The notes under the pieces are model-generated. The model had not been told where the DNA came from and ran no database searches. It saw only the letters and a program-made list of their open reading frames with translations. Position numbers and translations under genes: made by a program. Source: Ralstonia pickettii DTP0602 (GTDB lineage Bacteria; Pseudomonadota; Gammaproteobacteria; Burkholderiales; Burkholderiaceae). Taken from it: DNA of 64,000 nt. Shown here piece after piece: positions 1 to 9,372 of the stretch. The DNA lies in NCBI GenBank assembly GCA_000471925.1, contig CP006667.1:4092001-4156000 (forward strand). The letters run 5' to 3'. The stretch's first letter is position 1, and every line of letters starts with the position of its first letter.

Positions 1-667
1 TCTCCGCTTGCGACAGCTCCACCTGCGAGATCACGCCGCCCTCATAGCGCTGCCGGAAGATATCCAGCCCCTGCCCGCGCGCCTGCAGCGTCTGCTGCGC
101 GATCTCCAGCTGCGCGTCGAGCCCGCGCAGCGTGGCATAGCCCTGCACCACCGACGCCGCCAGCGACAGCACCACGCCACGGCGGGCGTACTCGGCGTTC
201 CACAGGCTGGCCTCGGCCGCCTCGACCTGCCGGCGGATGCGGCCCCACAGGTCGATCTCCCAGCTGGCATTGGCCAATAGCTGGTAGGAATTGCGCGGGC
301 CGTCGAGCGACGCGAACGGCGTGCCGGTGAAAGTGCCGGCGCGCTGGCGAGTAGCCGACGCCGTCAGGTTGACCTGCGGGAAGAAGCCGGCGCGCACCAC
401 CATCAGCTGGCCACGGAATTCATCGATGCGGGCCGCGGCGATGCGCACGTCGTAGCTGTTGCGCAGCGCCGTCTCGACCAGCGAGTTAAGCACCGGGTCG
501 CCGAAGCTGTCCCACCAGGCGCTGTCCGCGGCAACGGACAGCACGCCGGTGTCGATGCGGTACTGCGCCGGATCCGCCGTGGCCGGGCGCTCGTAGTTGG
601 GGCCGATGGCGCAGCCGCCCAGCGCCGCGGCCAGGCAGGCGCCGGCCAGCCGGCGGCGCGCGCTCAT
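1..667 (-). CDS. Outer-membrane efflux channel lipoprotein, NodT/OprM family (partial, 3' end outside window)
   Basis: Third component of a tripartite RND efflux pump, a TolC-like channel that carries substrates across the outer membrane. About 222 codons are visible and the frame runs off the left edge. The protein starts MSARRRLAGACLAA and has a lipobox (ALGGC) at residues 15-19, followed by AIGPNYERP, the usual opening of NodT-type lipoproteins. The segments SWEIDLWGRIRRQVEAA and GYATLRGLDAQLEIA match the helical repeat of this family. The ATG overlaps the stop codon of the pump gene (ATGA), so translation is probably coupled. Substrate is not predictable from the visible part. Confidence 0.93.
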   Translation of the reverse strand, partial: MSARRRLAGACLAAALGGCAIGPNYERPATADPAQYRIDTGVLSVAADSAWWDSFGDPVLNSLVETALRNSYDVRIAAARIDEFRGQLMVVRAGFFPQVNLTASATRQRAGTFTGTPFASLDGPRNSYQLLANASWEIDLWGRIRRQVEAAEASLWNAEYARRGVVLSLAASVVQGYATLRGLDAQLEIAQQTLQARGQGLDIFRQRYEGGVISQVELSQAE

Positions 668-3600
668 GACGGTTCTCCGGCCGGTGGCGTGGTGGGTGCA
701 GCGCCGACCTTGGGCTTCGGCTTGCGCTCGGACATCACCTCCAGCCCCCAGAAGAACATCGGGATGAAAAACAGCGCAATGACCGTGGCGCCGAGCATCC
801 CGCCGATCACGCCGGTGCCCAGCGACTGTCGGCTGGCCGCCGACGCGCCGCTTGCGATCGCCAGCGGCACGCAGCCGAGGATGAAGGCGAGCGAGGTCAT
901 GATGATCGGGCGCAGGCGCAGCTTGGCCGCATGCAAGGCGGCATCGTAGGCACTGAGGCCTTCCTTGTGCCGTATTTCCACCGCGAACTCGAAGATCAGG
1001 ATGGCATTCTTCGCCGCCAACGCAATCAGCACCGTCAGCCCGATCTGGAAGTAGACGTCGTTCTGCATGCCGCGCAACAGGATGGCAACCAGAGCACCGA
1101 ACAGCGCGAACGGTACCGCCAGCAGAACACCGAACGGCAGCGTCCATTTTTCGTACTGCGCAGCGAGGATCAGGAACACCATCAGCAAGGCAAAGGCAAA
1201 GACCATTGCTGCCGTCGATCCGGCGGTCTTCTCCTCGTATGCCTGGCCGCTCCAGGCATAACTGTAGCCCGGGCCAAGCACTTCCCGCGCCACGTCCTCC
1301 ATGGCCGCAAGCGCCTGGCCAGAGCTGTAGCCCGGCGCGGCATCGCCCATGATCTTGGCGGCCGGGAAATTGTTGAAGCGGGTCATGATATCCGCGCCTG
1401 GGACATACCGGGATGTCGTCACCGCCTTGATCGGCACCATTTCGCCAGTGCGGTTGCGCACGTAGACCTTGTCGAGATCCTCCGGACGCGAGCGGTAGTC
1501 AGGTTCGGCCTGCAGGATCACCTGGAACAGCCGGCTGTTCTTGGGGAACTGGCTGACGAAGAGCGAACCGAACATGGTCTGCAGCGCGGAATAGACCTGC
1601 TCGACGGGCACGCCCTGGGTTTCGGAGCGTTCGCGATCCACCTCCACCAGCAACTGGCGCGAGCGCGTGTTGATGGTGGAATTGATCCCCGTCAGCTCTG
1701 GCCGGTGCCGGGCCTTGGCGATAAAGGCATGCACCCGCTCCTCCAGCTGCTGGTAGGTGCCGTCCGCCGTGCTCTGGAGCCAGAACTCAAAACCACCGGT
1801 CGTTCCCAGGCCCGGGATCGAGGGCGGGTTGATCGGAATTGTCACACCGTCCTGGTAGCTCGCAAACTCCTTCTTCGCTTTGGCGATCAGGTCCGCCGCG
1901 CTCTCGCCTTCCTTGCGGTCATGGAAGCCCTTCAGCGTGATGAACAAGGTAGAAGCATTGGCCTTGTTCTGCGAATCGATCAGGCTGTACCCGTCCACAG
2001 ACGCCACCGAGCTGACGCCGGCCTGCTTGGCGTACCAGGCCTCGGCACGGGAGGAGAGGTTGCCGGTGCGGTCCAGGCTGGCCGCATCCGGCATGACCAC
2101 GGCACCGAACAGATAGCCCTGGTCCTCCACCGGCAGGAACGACGACGGTATCCGCACGAACATCAGCACGCTCACCCCGATCATGACAAGGATGATGATG
2201 ATGGAGATCACCGTCCGCCTGATCACAACCTGCAGCGACTTGTCGTACCCCTGTATCAGTCGATCGAACGAATTGTTGAACCACTGGAAGAAGCGGTTCT
2301 TCTTATGCTCGCCGGGCTTGAGCAGGATTGCCGCAAGCGCCGGCGATAGTGTCAGTGCCACCACCCCGGATAGCACCACCGACACCGCGATGGTGACGGC
2401 AAACTGCTTGTAGAGCTGGCCGGTAATGCCGGACAGGAACGCCACCGGGATGAATACCGCCAGCAGCACCAGCACGATCGCAACCACGGGGCCGCTCACC
2501 TCGTCCATGGCACGCTTGGCCGCCTCCTTTGGTGGCAGCTTGAACTCCACCATGTTGCGCTCGACGTTCTCGATCACCACGATTGCGTCGTCAACCACAA
2601 TGCCGATGGCCAGCACCATCCCGAACAAGGTCAGCATGTTGACCGAGAAGCCGAACATGCTCATGCCGACGAAGGCGCCGATGATGGACACCGGCACGGC
2701 AAGGATCGGCACGATCGTTGCGCGCAGGCTCTGCAGGAACAGGTAGACGACCAGGATCACGAGAATCACCGCATCGCGCAGCGTGTGCACCACCTCGTTG
2801 ATCGATTCGTTCACAAACTCCGTGGTGTCGAGCGCGACCTCATATTCCAGCCCCGGCGGGAACGACTTTTTCAGTTCCGCCAGCGTGCTGCGGACCTGCT
2901 TGGCCACGTCCAGCGCATTAGCGCCCGGCTGCTGGTAGACCGCCAGCAGCGTGGCGGTCTTGCCCTTGTAGCGGCTGCGCAGCGAATAGTCCTTGACACC
3001 GAGCTCGGCCCTGCCGATGTCCTTGAGCCGCACCAGCGCGGCGTCGCCCGACTGCGCGCGCAGGATCATGTTCTCGAACTCGGCGGGCTCGGTCATCTGG
3101 CCCTTGGTCGCAATCGGGAACGTCTGCAGGACCGTGCCCGTGGTCGGCGACTGTCCGATACGGCCGGCCGAGAACTGCTGGTTCTGCGCGCTGACAGCGT
3201 TCTTGACGTCCTCCGTGGTAATGCCCAGCGACGCCATCCGGTCCGGCCGCAGCCAGATCCGCATGGCGTAGTCCGGATTGCCGAAGATCGCCGACTGGTT
3301 GGCGCCGGGAATGCGCTTGAGCGCATCCAGCACATAGATGTTGGCGTAGTTGCCGACAAAGGTCTGGTCGTAGCTGTTGTCCGGCGAAAAGATGGCAATC
3401 ACCATCATGAACGCAGAAGAGCGCTTCTGCACGGAAACGCCCTGGGCCGTGACAGCTTCAGGCAGGGTCGGCAGCGCCAGGTTGACCCGGTTCTGCACGT
3501 CCACCTGCGCCAGTTGCGGATCGGTCCCGATCTCGAAATACACCGTCAGGGTCAGGTCACCCGTCGAGGAACTCGTCGAGTTCATGTACATCATCCGGTC

Positions 3601-3822
3601 CGCGCCGTTGACCTGCTGCTCGATCGGCGCCGCGACGTTCTGCGCGACCACTTCCGCGCTGGCTCCCGGGTATCGCGTCGTCACCGTGATCGACGGCGGC
3701 GTAACGTCCGGGAACTGGGCAATCGGCAGTTTGGTCAGCGCGACCAGGCCACCCACCACGATGATGATCGACAGGACCGACGCAAAGATGGGCCGGTCGA
3801 TAAAGAAGTGGGCAAGCTTCAT
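664..3822 (-). CDS. RND multidrug efflux pump, inner-membrane subunit (HAE1/AcrB-MexB family)
   Basis: Proton-driven antiporter that moves hydrophobic or amphiphilic compounds from periplasm and inner membrane into the outer-membrane channel. At 1052 residues it has full AcrB length. It opens with the typical first membrane helix (MKLAHFFIDRPIFASVLSII). The TM4 proton-relay motif GIVVDDAIVVIENVER carries the Asp-Asp pair near residue 408. Two large periplasmic loops follow TM1 and TM7, as in the family. The Pro-rich tail (TTPPAGEPS) is probably cytoplasmic. ATGA overlaps on both sides tie it to the adaptor and channel genes. Family assignment is firm; drug specificity is unknown. Confidence 0.97.
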   Translation of the reverse strand: MKLAHFFIDRPIFASVLSIIIVVGGLVALTKLPIAQFPDVTPPSITVTTRYPGASAEVVAQNVAAPIEQQVNGADRMMYMNSTSSSTGDLTLTVYFEIGTDPQLAQVDVQNRVNLALPTLPEAVTAQGVSVQKRSSAFMMVIAIFSPDNSYDQTFVGNYANIYVLDALKRIPGANQSAIFGNPDYAMRIWLRPDRMASLGITTEDVKNAVSAQNQQFSAGRIGQSPTTGTVLQTFPIATKGQMTEPAEFENMILRAQSGDAALVRLKDIGRAELGVKDYSLRSRYKGKTATLLAVYQQPGANALDVAKQVRSTLAELKKSFPPGLEYEVALDTTEFVNESINEVVHTLRDAVILVILVVYLFLQSLRATIVPILAVPVSIIGAFVGMSMFGFSVNMLTLFGMVLAIGIVVDDAIVVIENVERNMVEFKLPPKEAAKRAMDEVSGPVVAIVLVLLAVFIPVAFLSGITGQLYKQFAVTIAVSVVLSGVVALTLSPALAAILLKPGEHKKNRFFQWFNNSFDRLIQGYDKSLQVVIRRTVISIIIILVMIGVSVLMFVRIPSSFLPVEDQGYLFGAVVMPDAASLDRTGNLSSRAEAWYAKQAGVSSVASVDGYSLIDSQNKANASTLFITLKGFHDRKEGESAADLIAKAKKEFASYQDGVTIPINPPSIPGLGTTGGFEFWLQSTADGTYQQLEERVHAFIAKARHRPELTGINSTINTRSRQLLVEVDRERSETQGVPVEQVYSALQTMFGSLFVSQFPKNSRLFQVILQAEPDYRSRPEDLDKVYVRNRTGEMVPIKAVTTSRYVPGADIMTRFNNFPAAKIMGDAAPGYSSGQALAAMEDVAREVLGPGYSYAWSGQAYEEKTAGSTAAMVFAFALLMVFLILAAQYEKWTLPFGVLLAVPFALFGALVAILLRGMQNDVYFQIGLTVLIALAAKNAILIFEFAVEIRHKEGLSAYDAALHAAKLRLRPIIMTSLAFILGCVPLAIASGASAASRQSLGTGVIGGMLGATVIALFFIPMFFWGLEVMSERKPKPKVGAAPTTPPAGEPS

Positions 3823-5051
3823 GGCTTGCTCCCTGCGCTCTCCGTGCCCTTGGCCTGGGCGGGCGATGACGCGCCTGGCGCACCTGGCGCGCTGGCGGCC
3901 GCCGCACCCGCCGGGGGCTTCTGTCCGGGAACAGCCTCGACGGCCTTGACCGGTGCGTCGGGCGCCAACCGCAGCCCGCCGCTGATGACCACGCGCTCGC
4001 CGGCCTTCAGGCCAGAGCGCACCACCCAGTTGTCACCGGTCCACTGGCCGACCTCCACCACGCGCTGCTGGGCCTTGTTGTCCTGGCCCACCACCCAGAC
4101 CAGTTGCCCGCGCGGCCCCTGGATGATGGCTTCCTGCGGCACCGCAATGGCCTTCGTGCGCTCGGCGCCATGCAGCTTGACCCGCACGAACTGCCCTGGC
4201 CGCAGCGTGCCCTCGGGGTTGGAGACCTCGGCCCGGATCATGTAGGTGCCGGTCTCGGCGCTGAACGCCGCATCGGCGAAGGTGATCTTGCCGTGGTACG
4301 GGAACTGGCTGCCATCGGCCAGCACGATCACCACGTCGAAGGCGCCCTTGGCCGGGAACTTGAGCGCGCCCGATTCCTGCTCCGCGCGCGACGACAGCAC
4401 CTCGTTTTCCGACAGGCTGAAGTTGACCCACATCGGGTCGAGCTTGGCGACGTAGGTCAGCAGGCTGTTGGACGGGTCGATATAGCTGCCGGCCTGCTTT
4501 TTGGCAAAGCTCGACACGCCCGTGACCGGCGACTTGATCGTGGTATAGCCCAGGTTCAGCCTGGCATTGGTGACATTGGCCCGGGCCGCCTCGACCGAGG
4601 CCGCGGCGGCCTGTTGCTTGCCGGTAGCATCATCCAGGTCGCGCTGGCTCAGGGCGTTGCGTTCGGCCAGCGGGCGCACCCGCGCCAGGTCGGCATTGGC
4701 GGTCTTGAGCCGCGCCACCTGCTGCGCCAGTTCGGCATTGGCGGCATCCAGCGCCGCGGCAAACGGCTTGGGATCCATCAGGAACATGGTCTCGCCGGCC
4801 TTGACCACCGCACCCTCGGTATAGACGCGCCGGTCCAGGAAACCATTGACGCGCGCGCGGATCTCTACTTGCTGCGAGCTCTGGGTCTGGCCGACGAAGT
4901 CATAGACGATCGGCACATCCCGCAGCGCCACCGTCATCACGCCGACCTCCGCCGCGGGCGGTGCCACGGCCGCCGGTTTTTCCTTGCTGCAGGCCGCCAG
5001 CACTACGCAGGCCAGGCACAGCATGCTGCGCCAGTGGATAGCAGTGTTCAC
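3819..5051 (-). CDS. RND efflux periplasmic adaptor lipoprotein (AcrA/MexA family)
   Basis: Membrane-fusion protein linking the pump to the outer-membrane channel; 410 residues from the start chosen here. That start is a GTG (VNTAIHWRSML) preceded by GGAGGAGG at 5056-5063. Longer in-frame starts lack such a site and would bury the lipoprotein signal. The lipobox VLAAC lies near residue 20. After it come the lipoyl half-motif region (VEIRARVNGFLDRR), a coiled-coil hairpin rich in Ala/Gln/Arg (about residues 90-180), and the beta-barrel and membrane-proximal domains (PGQFVRVKL, VPQEAIIQG). The Pro/Ala-rich C-terminus is low complexity. First gene of the operon. No regulator gene is adjacent. 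Confidence 0.95.
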   Translation of the reverse strand: MNTAIHWRSMLCLACVVLAACSKEKPAAVAPPAAEVGVMTVALRDVPIVYDFVGQTQSSQQVEIRARVNGFLDRRVYTEGAVVKAGETMFLMDPKPFAAALDAANAELAQQVARLKTANADLARVRPLAERNALSQRDLDDATGKQQAAAASVEAARANVTNARLNLGYTTIKSPVTGVSSFAKKQAGSYIDPSNSLLTYVAKLDPMWVNFSLSENEVLSSRAEQESGALKFPAKGAFDVVIVLADGSQFPYHGKITFADAAFSAETGTYMIRAEVSNPEGTLRPGQFVRVKLHGAERTKAIAVPQEAIIQGPRGQLVWVVGQDNKAQQRVVEVGQWTGDNWVVRSGLKAGERVVISGGLRLAPDAPVKAVEAVPGQKPPAGAAAASAPGAPGASSPAQAKGTESAGSKP

Positions 5052-5259
5052 GGGTCCTCCTCCCGCCATGGTGTTGCACGCGATCGCGTGCACGCGGCGC
5101 CCAGGCGGACGCTGCGTGCAGCAGGCGGCAGCCATGCGCGTGCCTTATCCGGCAGGGTAAGGCCGGTGCCGGCACGCGCCAATTCAATTCTTTTCGATTG
5201 CGTATTAACTGCTTTCGAGAACGGACGTCGTCTTCAGCATCCGCTGAAATCGTCCGCCC

Positions 5260-7668
5260 TCAACGGCGAAAACCGCCATGGAAGCCGCCGCCACGGAAAC
5301 CGCTGCCGCGCCCGCCAAAGCCGCCACCCGCGCCGCCACCGAAGCCCCGCGCCTGCCATTGCCGCGACGCGCCGTCCAGGCGCTGCTGCGCCACGTCGCG
5401 GGCCTGGCGCTGCTGGTCGAGCCGGTTGGTCACTTCGTTGTTAGGCTGCACCGGCTCCCAGCCGCCGGGCGTGTGCTTCTGCCAGCCGTCGTCGGTGTGC
5501 TGGTAGACCGAACCGTCGTGGCCCGCATAGACGTTGCCGTTGTTCCACGCCACGGCGTTGTCCTTGCCCGGGTTGGCCACAAAGCCGCGGCTGCCGGCGG
5601 TGTGCTCGCCGGTCTGCGTGTTGCCGGCAATGCCGGCCTCGCCCGCGGCGACGCGCCCGGTCTGCGCGTTGTAGCCCGCTGCCTGGCGCCCGGCCGCATA
5701 GTTGCCGGTATAAGTATTGCCGGCCACACCGCCGCGCGCCGCGCCCTCGCGCCCGGTGGACGGGTTGGCGAACGAGCCCTGGCGGCCAGCCGCGTAGTTG
5801 CCGGAATAGGGATTGAACGCCGCGCCGCGGCTGCCCTGGTAGCGCGCGCCGGTGGCCGGGTTGAAGCCCGACGCCGCGGTACCGCGCCATTCGGTGCCGG
5901 TCCAGGCGTTCCAGCCCTGGGCGTGCGTCACGGTACCCTGGCCCCAGCGGCCGTAGAAGTTGGCCTGGTTCACGTTGACGTAATTCCAGTTGTACGGGGC
6001 GCCCCACCAGTACGGTCCCCAGTAAGGCGATGCCGCGCCCCAGAACGCGCCTGCGGCGAAGCCGAAGGCAAAGCCCTCCGCCATCCCGATGCCGAAGCCG
6101 GCGCCATAGCCGTACGTGACCGGGTAGCCGTAGTAGGCCGCGCCCACGTAGGGCGGATAGACGTAGCCTGTGCCGTACACCACCGTGCCGTCCGCGCTGA
6201 CCACCACGCCCATGTAGCCGGGGGTATAGCCGACCACCACGGTCTCGGGGGTGACCGTGTAGATGCGCACGTAGGTCACGTAGTACACCGGCGAGGTCGG
6301 CGGGATGGTGTAGATGGCCGACGGCACCTCGGTGGCCACGCGCCACGGGCCGGACGGCGCCGGCGCGGTGAACCAGACGCCGTTGGCGACCACATAATAG
6401 TGGCTGGCATCGACCTCGATCACCGGCGTGCCGGTGTTGACGGCATAGCTGAGCGAGGTGCCGGTGATCGGCGTAAAGCGCGGCGCGCCGTCATAGGCCA
6501 CGCTCAGGCTGGCCTTGCTGCGCGATACCGTTGCCGTTTGGGGAATGGTGGCGGCGATCTCGGCCTCGCGCGCCTGCGGCGTGCCGGGCACGGACACCAG
6601 CACATTGGCCTTGGGATCGGTCGGCGGGATCCTGGCAAAGTCGGCCGGCAGTTCGCGGCCGGGCACGAACTCCCACGGGCCGGTCAGCATCGGCGCGCGG
6701 AACCAGCGGCCGGAGACCAGCACGTAATACTGGTTGGTCGCCGGATCGACGAAGATGGCGTGATCGGCATTGGAAACCGTGAGCAGGCTGACGCCGCTGA
6801 CCGGCGTCATCTGCGGGGCGCCGCTGGTGATGACCAACTCGGTCGGCTGCTCGGCGAAGACAATGGCCGGCGCCCCGGCCGGGCGCTTGCCATCGGCCGG
6901 CAGCATCGCATCCGGCTTCATGCCAGTGGCGGCCTTGGCGGCGGCGTTCTCCAGCGCCTTGGGCGCGGACGTCATCACTTCCCACGCGCCGCCGGCGGAT
7001 TCGGAGCGGTACCAGTAGCCGGCGGCCTTCAGGTACAGCTCGCCGCCGGCCTCGCGCAGCAACAGGGCGCGGCTATTGAGCGCACGTTCATATGCCGTGC
7101 CGTGCACCGCGCGCCAGACCGGCTCGCCGTCAACCAGCACCAGCAGCGTCGGCGTGGTGGCAAACAGGATCTGCGGCGCATCGTTGCGGACCGCCACGCG
7201 GCCGGCCCGGGCCAGTTGCTGCGATACCGCATAGCTGGCCTGCAGCTGGTCAAGCGGCACGGTCAGGCCATCGGCCGGCAGCCGCGACACCAGCGCCTGG
7301 CGCACCTGGTCGGCGGCGTCGGGCCGGGTCGGGACTTCCACGCTTTCGATCCGCAACGAAGTCAGCTGCACCAGCCGCGAAGGCTTGTCGATATCGGCCG
7401 TCGCCGAGAAATGCACCACGCCATAGGTCGGCGCGCCGCCCTTCTCGCCCACCGCCACCGCGGCGCGGCCCGACAACCGGGTGCCGTCCCAGGTCTCGAC
7501 CTGCGGCTGGTACAGCTCGACATGGTCGGTGGCGGCGTCGAAATTGCGCGGCCAGGCCAGCGCCGCGGTCGCCGGTTGCGGCGGCGTGGCGGCTTGCGGA
7601 CCGAGAGGTGCCAGGGCAAGCCACGCCGCTGCGATCAGGATGCAGGTCTGCTTCAGGCGAAATGGCAT
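5260..7668 (-). CDS. Large secreted protein with repeated WF/GPW modules and a Gly-rich tail (annotated in relatives as carbohydrate-binding family V/XII)
   Basis: Function unknown. The start chosen (MPFRLKQTCILIAAAW) has GGAGAAA just upstream and yields a clear Sec signal peptide ending near PQAA; the longer ORF start has no such support. Length is 802 residues. Three similar modules are visible: YLKAAGYWYRSESAGGAWEV, YYVLVSGRWFRAPMLTGPWE and YYVVANGVWFTAPAPSGPWR. A Tyr/Gly-rich hydrophobic middle follows (YGTGYVYPPYVGAAYYGYP), then several imperfect repeats of about 16-20 residues around N-TG-YAAGRQG. The tail is almost only Gly, Arg and Phe. The name carbohydrate-binding V/XII is my recollection of the label used for such proteins in Ralstonia and Cupriavidus; carbohydrate binding itself is not shown here. 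Confidence 0.75.
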   Translation of the reverse strand: MPFRLKQTCILIAAAWLALAPLGPQAATPPQPATAALAWPRNFDAATDHVELYQPQVETWDGTRLSGRAAVAVGEKGGAPTYGVVHFSATADIDKPSRLVQLTSLRIESVEVPTRPDAADQVRQALVSRLPADGLTVPLDQLQASYAVSQQLARAGRVAVRNDAPQILFATTPTLLVLVDGEPVWRAVHGTAYERALNSRALLLREAGGELYLKAAGYWYRSESAGGAWEVMTSAPKALENAAAKAATGMKPDAMLPADGKRPAGAPAIVFAEQPTELVITSGAPQMTPVSGVSLLTVSNADHAIFVDPATNQYYVLVSGRWFRAPMLTGPWEFVPGRELPADFARIPPTDPKANVLVSVPGTPQAREAEIAATIPQTATVSRSKASLSVAYDGAPRFTPITGTSLSYAVNTGTPVIEVDASHYYVVANGVWFTAPAPSGPWRVATEVPSAIYTIPPTSPVYYVTYVRIYTVTPETVVVGYTPGYMGVVVSADGTVVYGTGYVYPPYVGAAYYGYPVTYGYGAGFGIGMAEGFAFGFAAGAFWGAASPYWGPYWWGAPYNWNYVNVNQANFYGRWGQGTVTHAQGWNAWTGTEWRGTAASGFNPATGARYQGSRGAAFNPYSGNYAAGRQGSFANPSTGREGAARGGVAGNTYTGNYAAGRQAAGYNAQTGRVAAGEAGIAGNTQTGEHTAGSRGFVANPGKDNAVAWNNGNVYAGHDGSVYQHTDDGWQKHTPGGWEPVQPNNEVTNRLDQQRQARDVAQQRLDGASRQWQARGFGGGAGGGFGGRGSGFRGGGFHGGFRR

Positions 7669-8072
7669 GGGTTTCTCCGGGAATGCTGCTTGTGACTCGC
7701 AAGGCTGCTGCGGCACGGCAACACGGCCGTCTGGTGGCATGGAGGCGCACGATGCTGCACAGCAAGCGGCCCATGCTGCGAATCTAAATTAGGGCGGACA
7801 GGCGAACAATCTCATTTAAAAACATTCAGGGCCGGCGCAAAAAAAGACAGATCAGGCTCGTACGAGGCGGGTTTCGCTGCGTCCTCGGGGGTATGAAGAA
7901 CTGAGGCCGCGGTACGGCACCATCAAGCCGCAATGCGCCGTTGCGCCTGCCAGCGGCGGCGCGGGTGTGCATCTTGCGTGGCTTGGCGCGAGGCGTACGC
8001 CGCGCCAAGCCCTTGAAGGGCGCGCGCCGCGGCCTCATCTCTCCATACCACCCTGGCTCCGCCCCCGCCCCA
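7669..8072. other. Divergent intergenic region (404 bp) with an 11-bp perfect hairpin
   Basis: Separates the secreted repeat protein from the metallophosphoesterase and should hold both promoters. The centre (about 7785-7860) is AT-rich compared with the flanks. At 7980-8011 an 11-bp perfect stem (GGCTTGGCGCG / CGCGCCAAGCC) encloses a 10-base loop. It lies 62-93 bases before the plus-strand start and is not followed by a T-run, so it looks like a leader structure and not a terminator. No convincing gene is present. Confidence 0.5.
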
Positions 8073-9224
8073 ATGCCCCCTCGCACCACGATCCTGACCG
8101 CCGCCATCGTGACGGCCCTGCTGCACGGCTATATCGGGCTGCGCCTGCTGCCGGCGATGCCCGTGCCGATGCTGGTCAAGACGCTCGCCGTCCTGTGGCT
8201 CGCCATGTCGTGTGCTCTGCTGCCCGCTGGCCTGCTGGCGCGTCGCTTCAGCCAGCCGTGGTCTGACCGGATTTCCTGGATCGGCATGCTGGCCATGGGA
8301 TTTTTCTCATCTTTGCTGGTGCTGACGCTGGCGCGCGACATCGCACTGGCCACCGCCTGGCTGGCCGGCAAGCTGCTCGGCTGGCAGATGCCCGGGCTGA
8401 CGGCAGGCAGCGCCCTGGCGGTGCCGCTGCTGGCCGTGCTGGTCACGCTGGCCGGCTACATCAATGCCCGCCGCCTGGCGCGCGTGGTCGAGGTGGACGT
8501 GCCGGTCGCCGGCCTGCCCGAGGCGCTACATGGATTCACCATCGCCCAGATCAGCGACATCCACGTCGGCCCCACCATCAAGCGGCCCTACCTCGACCGC
8601 ATCGTTGACCGCGTCAACAGCCTGCAGCCCGACGCGGTTGCCATCACCGGCGACCTGGTCGACGGCACCGTGCGCGAACTGTCCGCCCACACCGCGCCGC
8701 TGGCGCGCCTGCAGGCGCGCCACGGCACCTACTTCGTCACCGGCAACCACGAGTATTACGCCGGAGCGCAGCCGTGGATCGACGAACTGCGCCGGCTCGG
8801 CCTGCGCGTGCTGATGAACGAGCACGTGGTGCTGCAGCACGGCGGCCACCCGCTGGTGCTGGCCGGCGTGACTGACTACTCCGCCGGCCGCTTTCACGAA
8901 AGCCACCGCAGCGACCCGCACCGCGCCATCGCCGGCGCACCGGCGCAGGCCGGCGTACGCGTGCTGCTGGCGCACCAGCCGCGCACGGCCACGGTGGCGG
9001 CGGAAGCTGGTTTCGACCTCCAGCTGTCAGGGCATACCCATGGCGGGCAGTTCTGGCCGTGGAACCTGTTCGTGCCGATGCAGCAGCCGTACACCGCGGG
9101 GCTGGTGCGGCATGGGGCGATGTGGATCTATGTGAGCCGGGGGACGGGGTATTGGGGGCCACCCAAGCGGTTTGGGGCGCCGTCGGAGATTACGCGGTTG
9201 CGGTTGGTGCGGGCAGCTGACTAA
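8073..9224 (+). CDS. Membrane-anchored metallophosphoesterase (YaeI/YkuE-like)
   Basis: Calcineurin-type phosphoesterase with a di-metal centre. All signature blocks are present in order: ISDIHVGP, TGDLVDG, VTGNHEYY, LLAHQPR and LSGHTHGGQFWPW. The N-terminal 120 residues contain about four hydrophobic segments, so the catalytic domain is held at the cytoplasmic membrane; in E. coli YaeI and B. subtilis YkuE the related enzymes act on lipid-linked or envelope substrates. I start at MPPRTTILTAAIV because the upstream in-frame extension is Arg-rich and overlaps the hairpin at 7980-8011. No strong ribosome binding site is visible at either start. 383 residues. Single gene, convergent with ettA. 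Confidence 0.88.
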   Translation: MPPRTTILTAAIVTALLHGYIGLRLLPAMPVPMLVKTLAVLWLAMSCALLPAGLLARRFSQPWSDRISWIGMLAMGFFSSLLVLTLARDIALATAWLAGKLLGWQMPGLTAGSALAVPLLAVLVTLAGYINARRLARVVEVDVPVAGLPEALHGFTIAQISDIHVGPTIKRPYLDRIVDRVNSLQPDAVAITGDLVDGTVRELSAHTAPLARLQARHGTYFVTGNHEYYAGAQPWIDELRRLGLRVLMNEHVVLQHGGHPLVLAGVTDYSAGRFHESHRSDPHRAIAGAPAQAGVRVLLAHQPRTATVAAEAGFDLQLSGHTHGGQFWPWNLFVPMQQPYTAGLVRHGAMWIYVSRGTGYWGPPKRFGAPSEITRLRLVRAAD

Positions 9225-9240
9225 CGCAATGCGGCGGTTT

Positions 9241-9271
9241 GCTCCCTCTCCCGCGTGCGAGAGAGGGGAGC
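9241..9271. repeat. Short palindromic intergenic repeat (CCCTCTCCC-type)
   Basis: GCTCCCTCTC at 9241-9250 pairs with GAGAGGGGAGC at 9261-9271 across a short C/G-rich loop. Repeats of this wording are scattered between genes in many proteobacterial genomes. It sits between the phosphoesterase gene and the ettA terminator and could act as a weak hairpin at the transcript end. Confidence 0.45.
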
Positions 9272-9321
9272 GTTCACGAGGGGTGGCAGCTCGCCCATAC
9301 ACTCGCGAGCTTCACAGCCAT

Positions 9322-9349
9322 AAAAAAACCAGGCCCGCAGGCCTGGTTT
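9322..9349 (-). terminator. Rho-independent terminator of ettA
   Basis: Ten-base perfect stem AAACCAGGCC (9326-9335) and GGCCTGGTTT (9340-9349) with loop CGCA. On the minus strand it is followed by a run of seven U (complement of 9322-9328). Placed 23 bases after the ettA stop codon. Confidence 0.85.
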
Positions 9350-9372
9350 CTCTTATCGCACTCCGCAGCAAA

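Noticed and set aside
2785..4245. 486-codon plus-strand frame opposite the RND pump and adaptor genes
   Set aside because: Shadow of two well-supported genes.
5278..7695. 805-codon plus-strand frame opposite the secreted repeat protein
   Set aside because: Arg/Gly/Ala-rich shadow; the minus-strand frame has a signal peptide, ribosome site and repeats.
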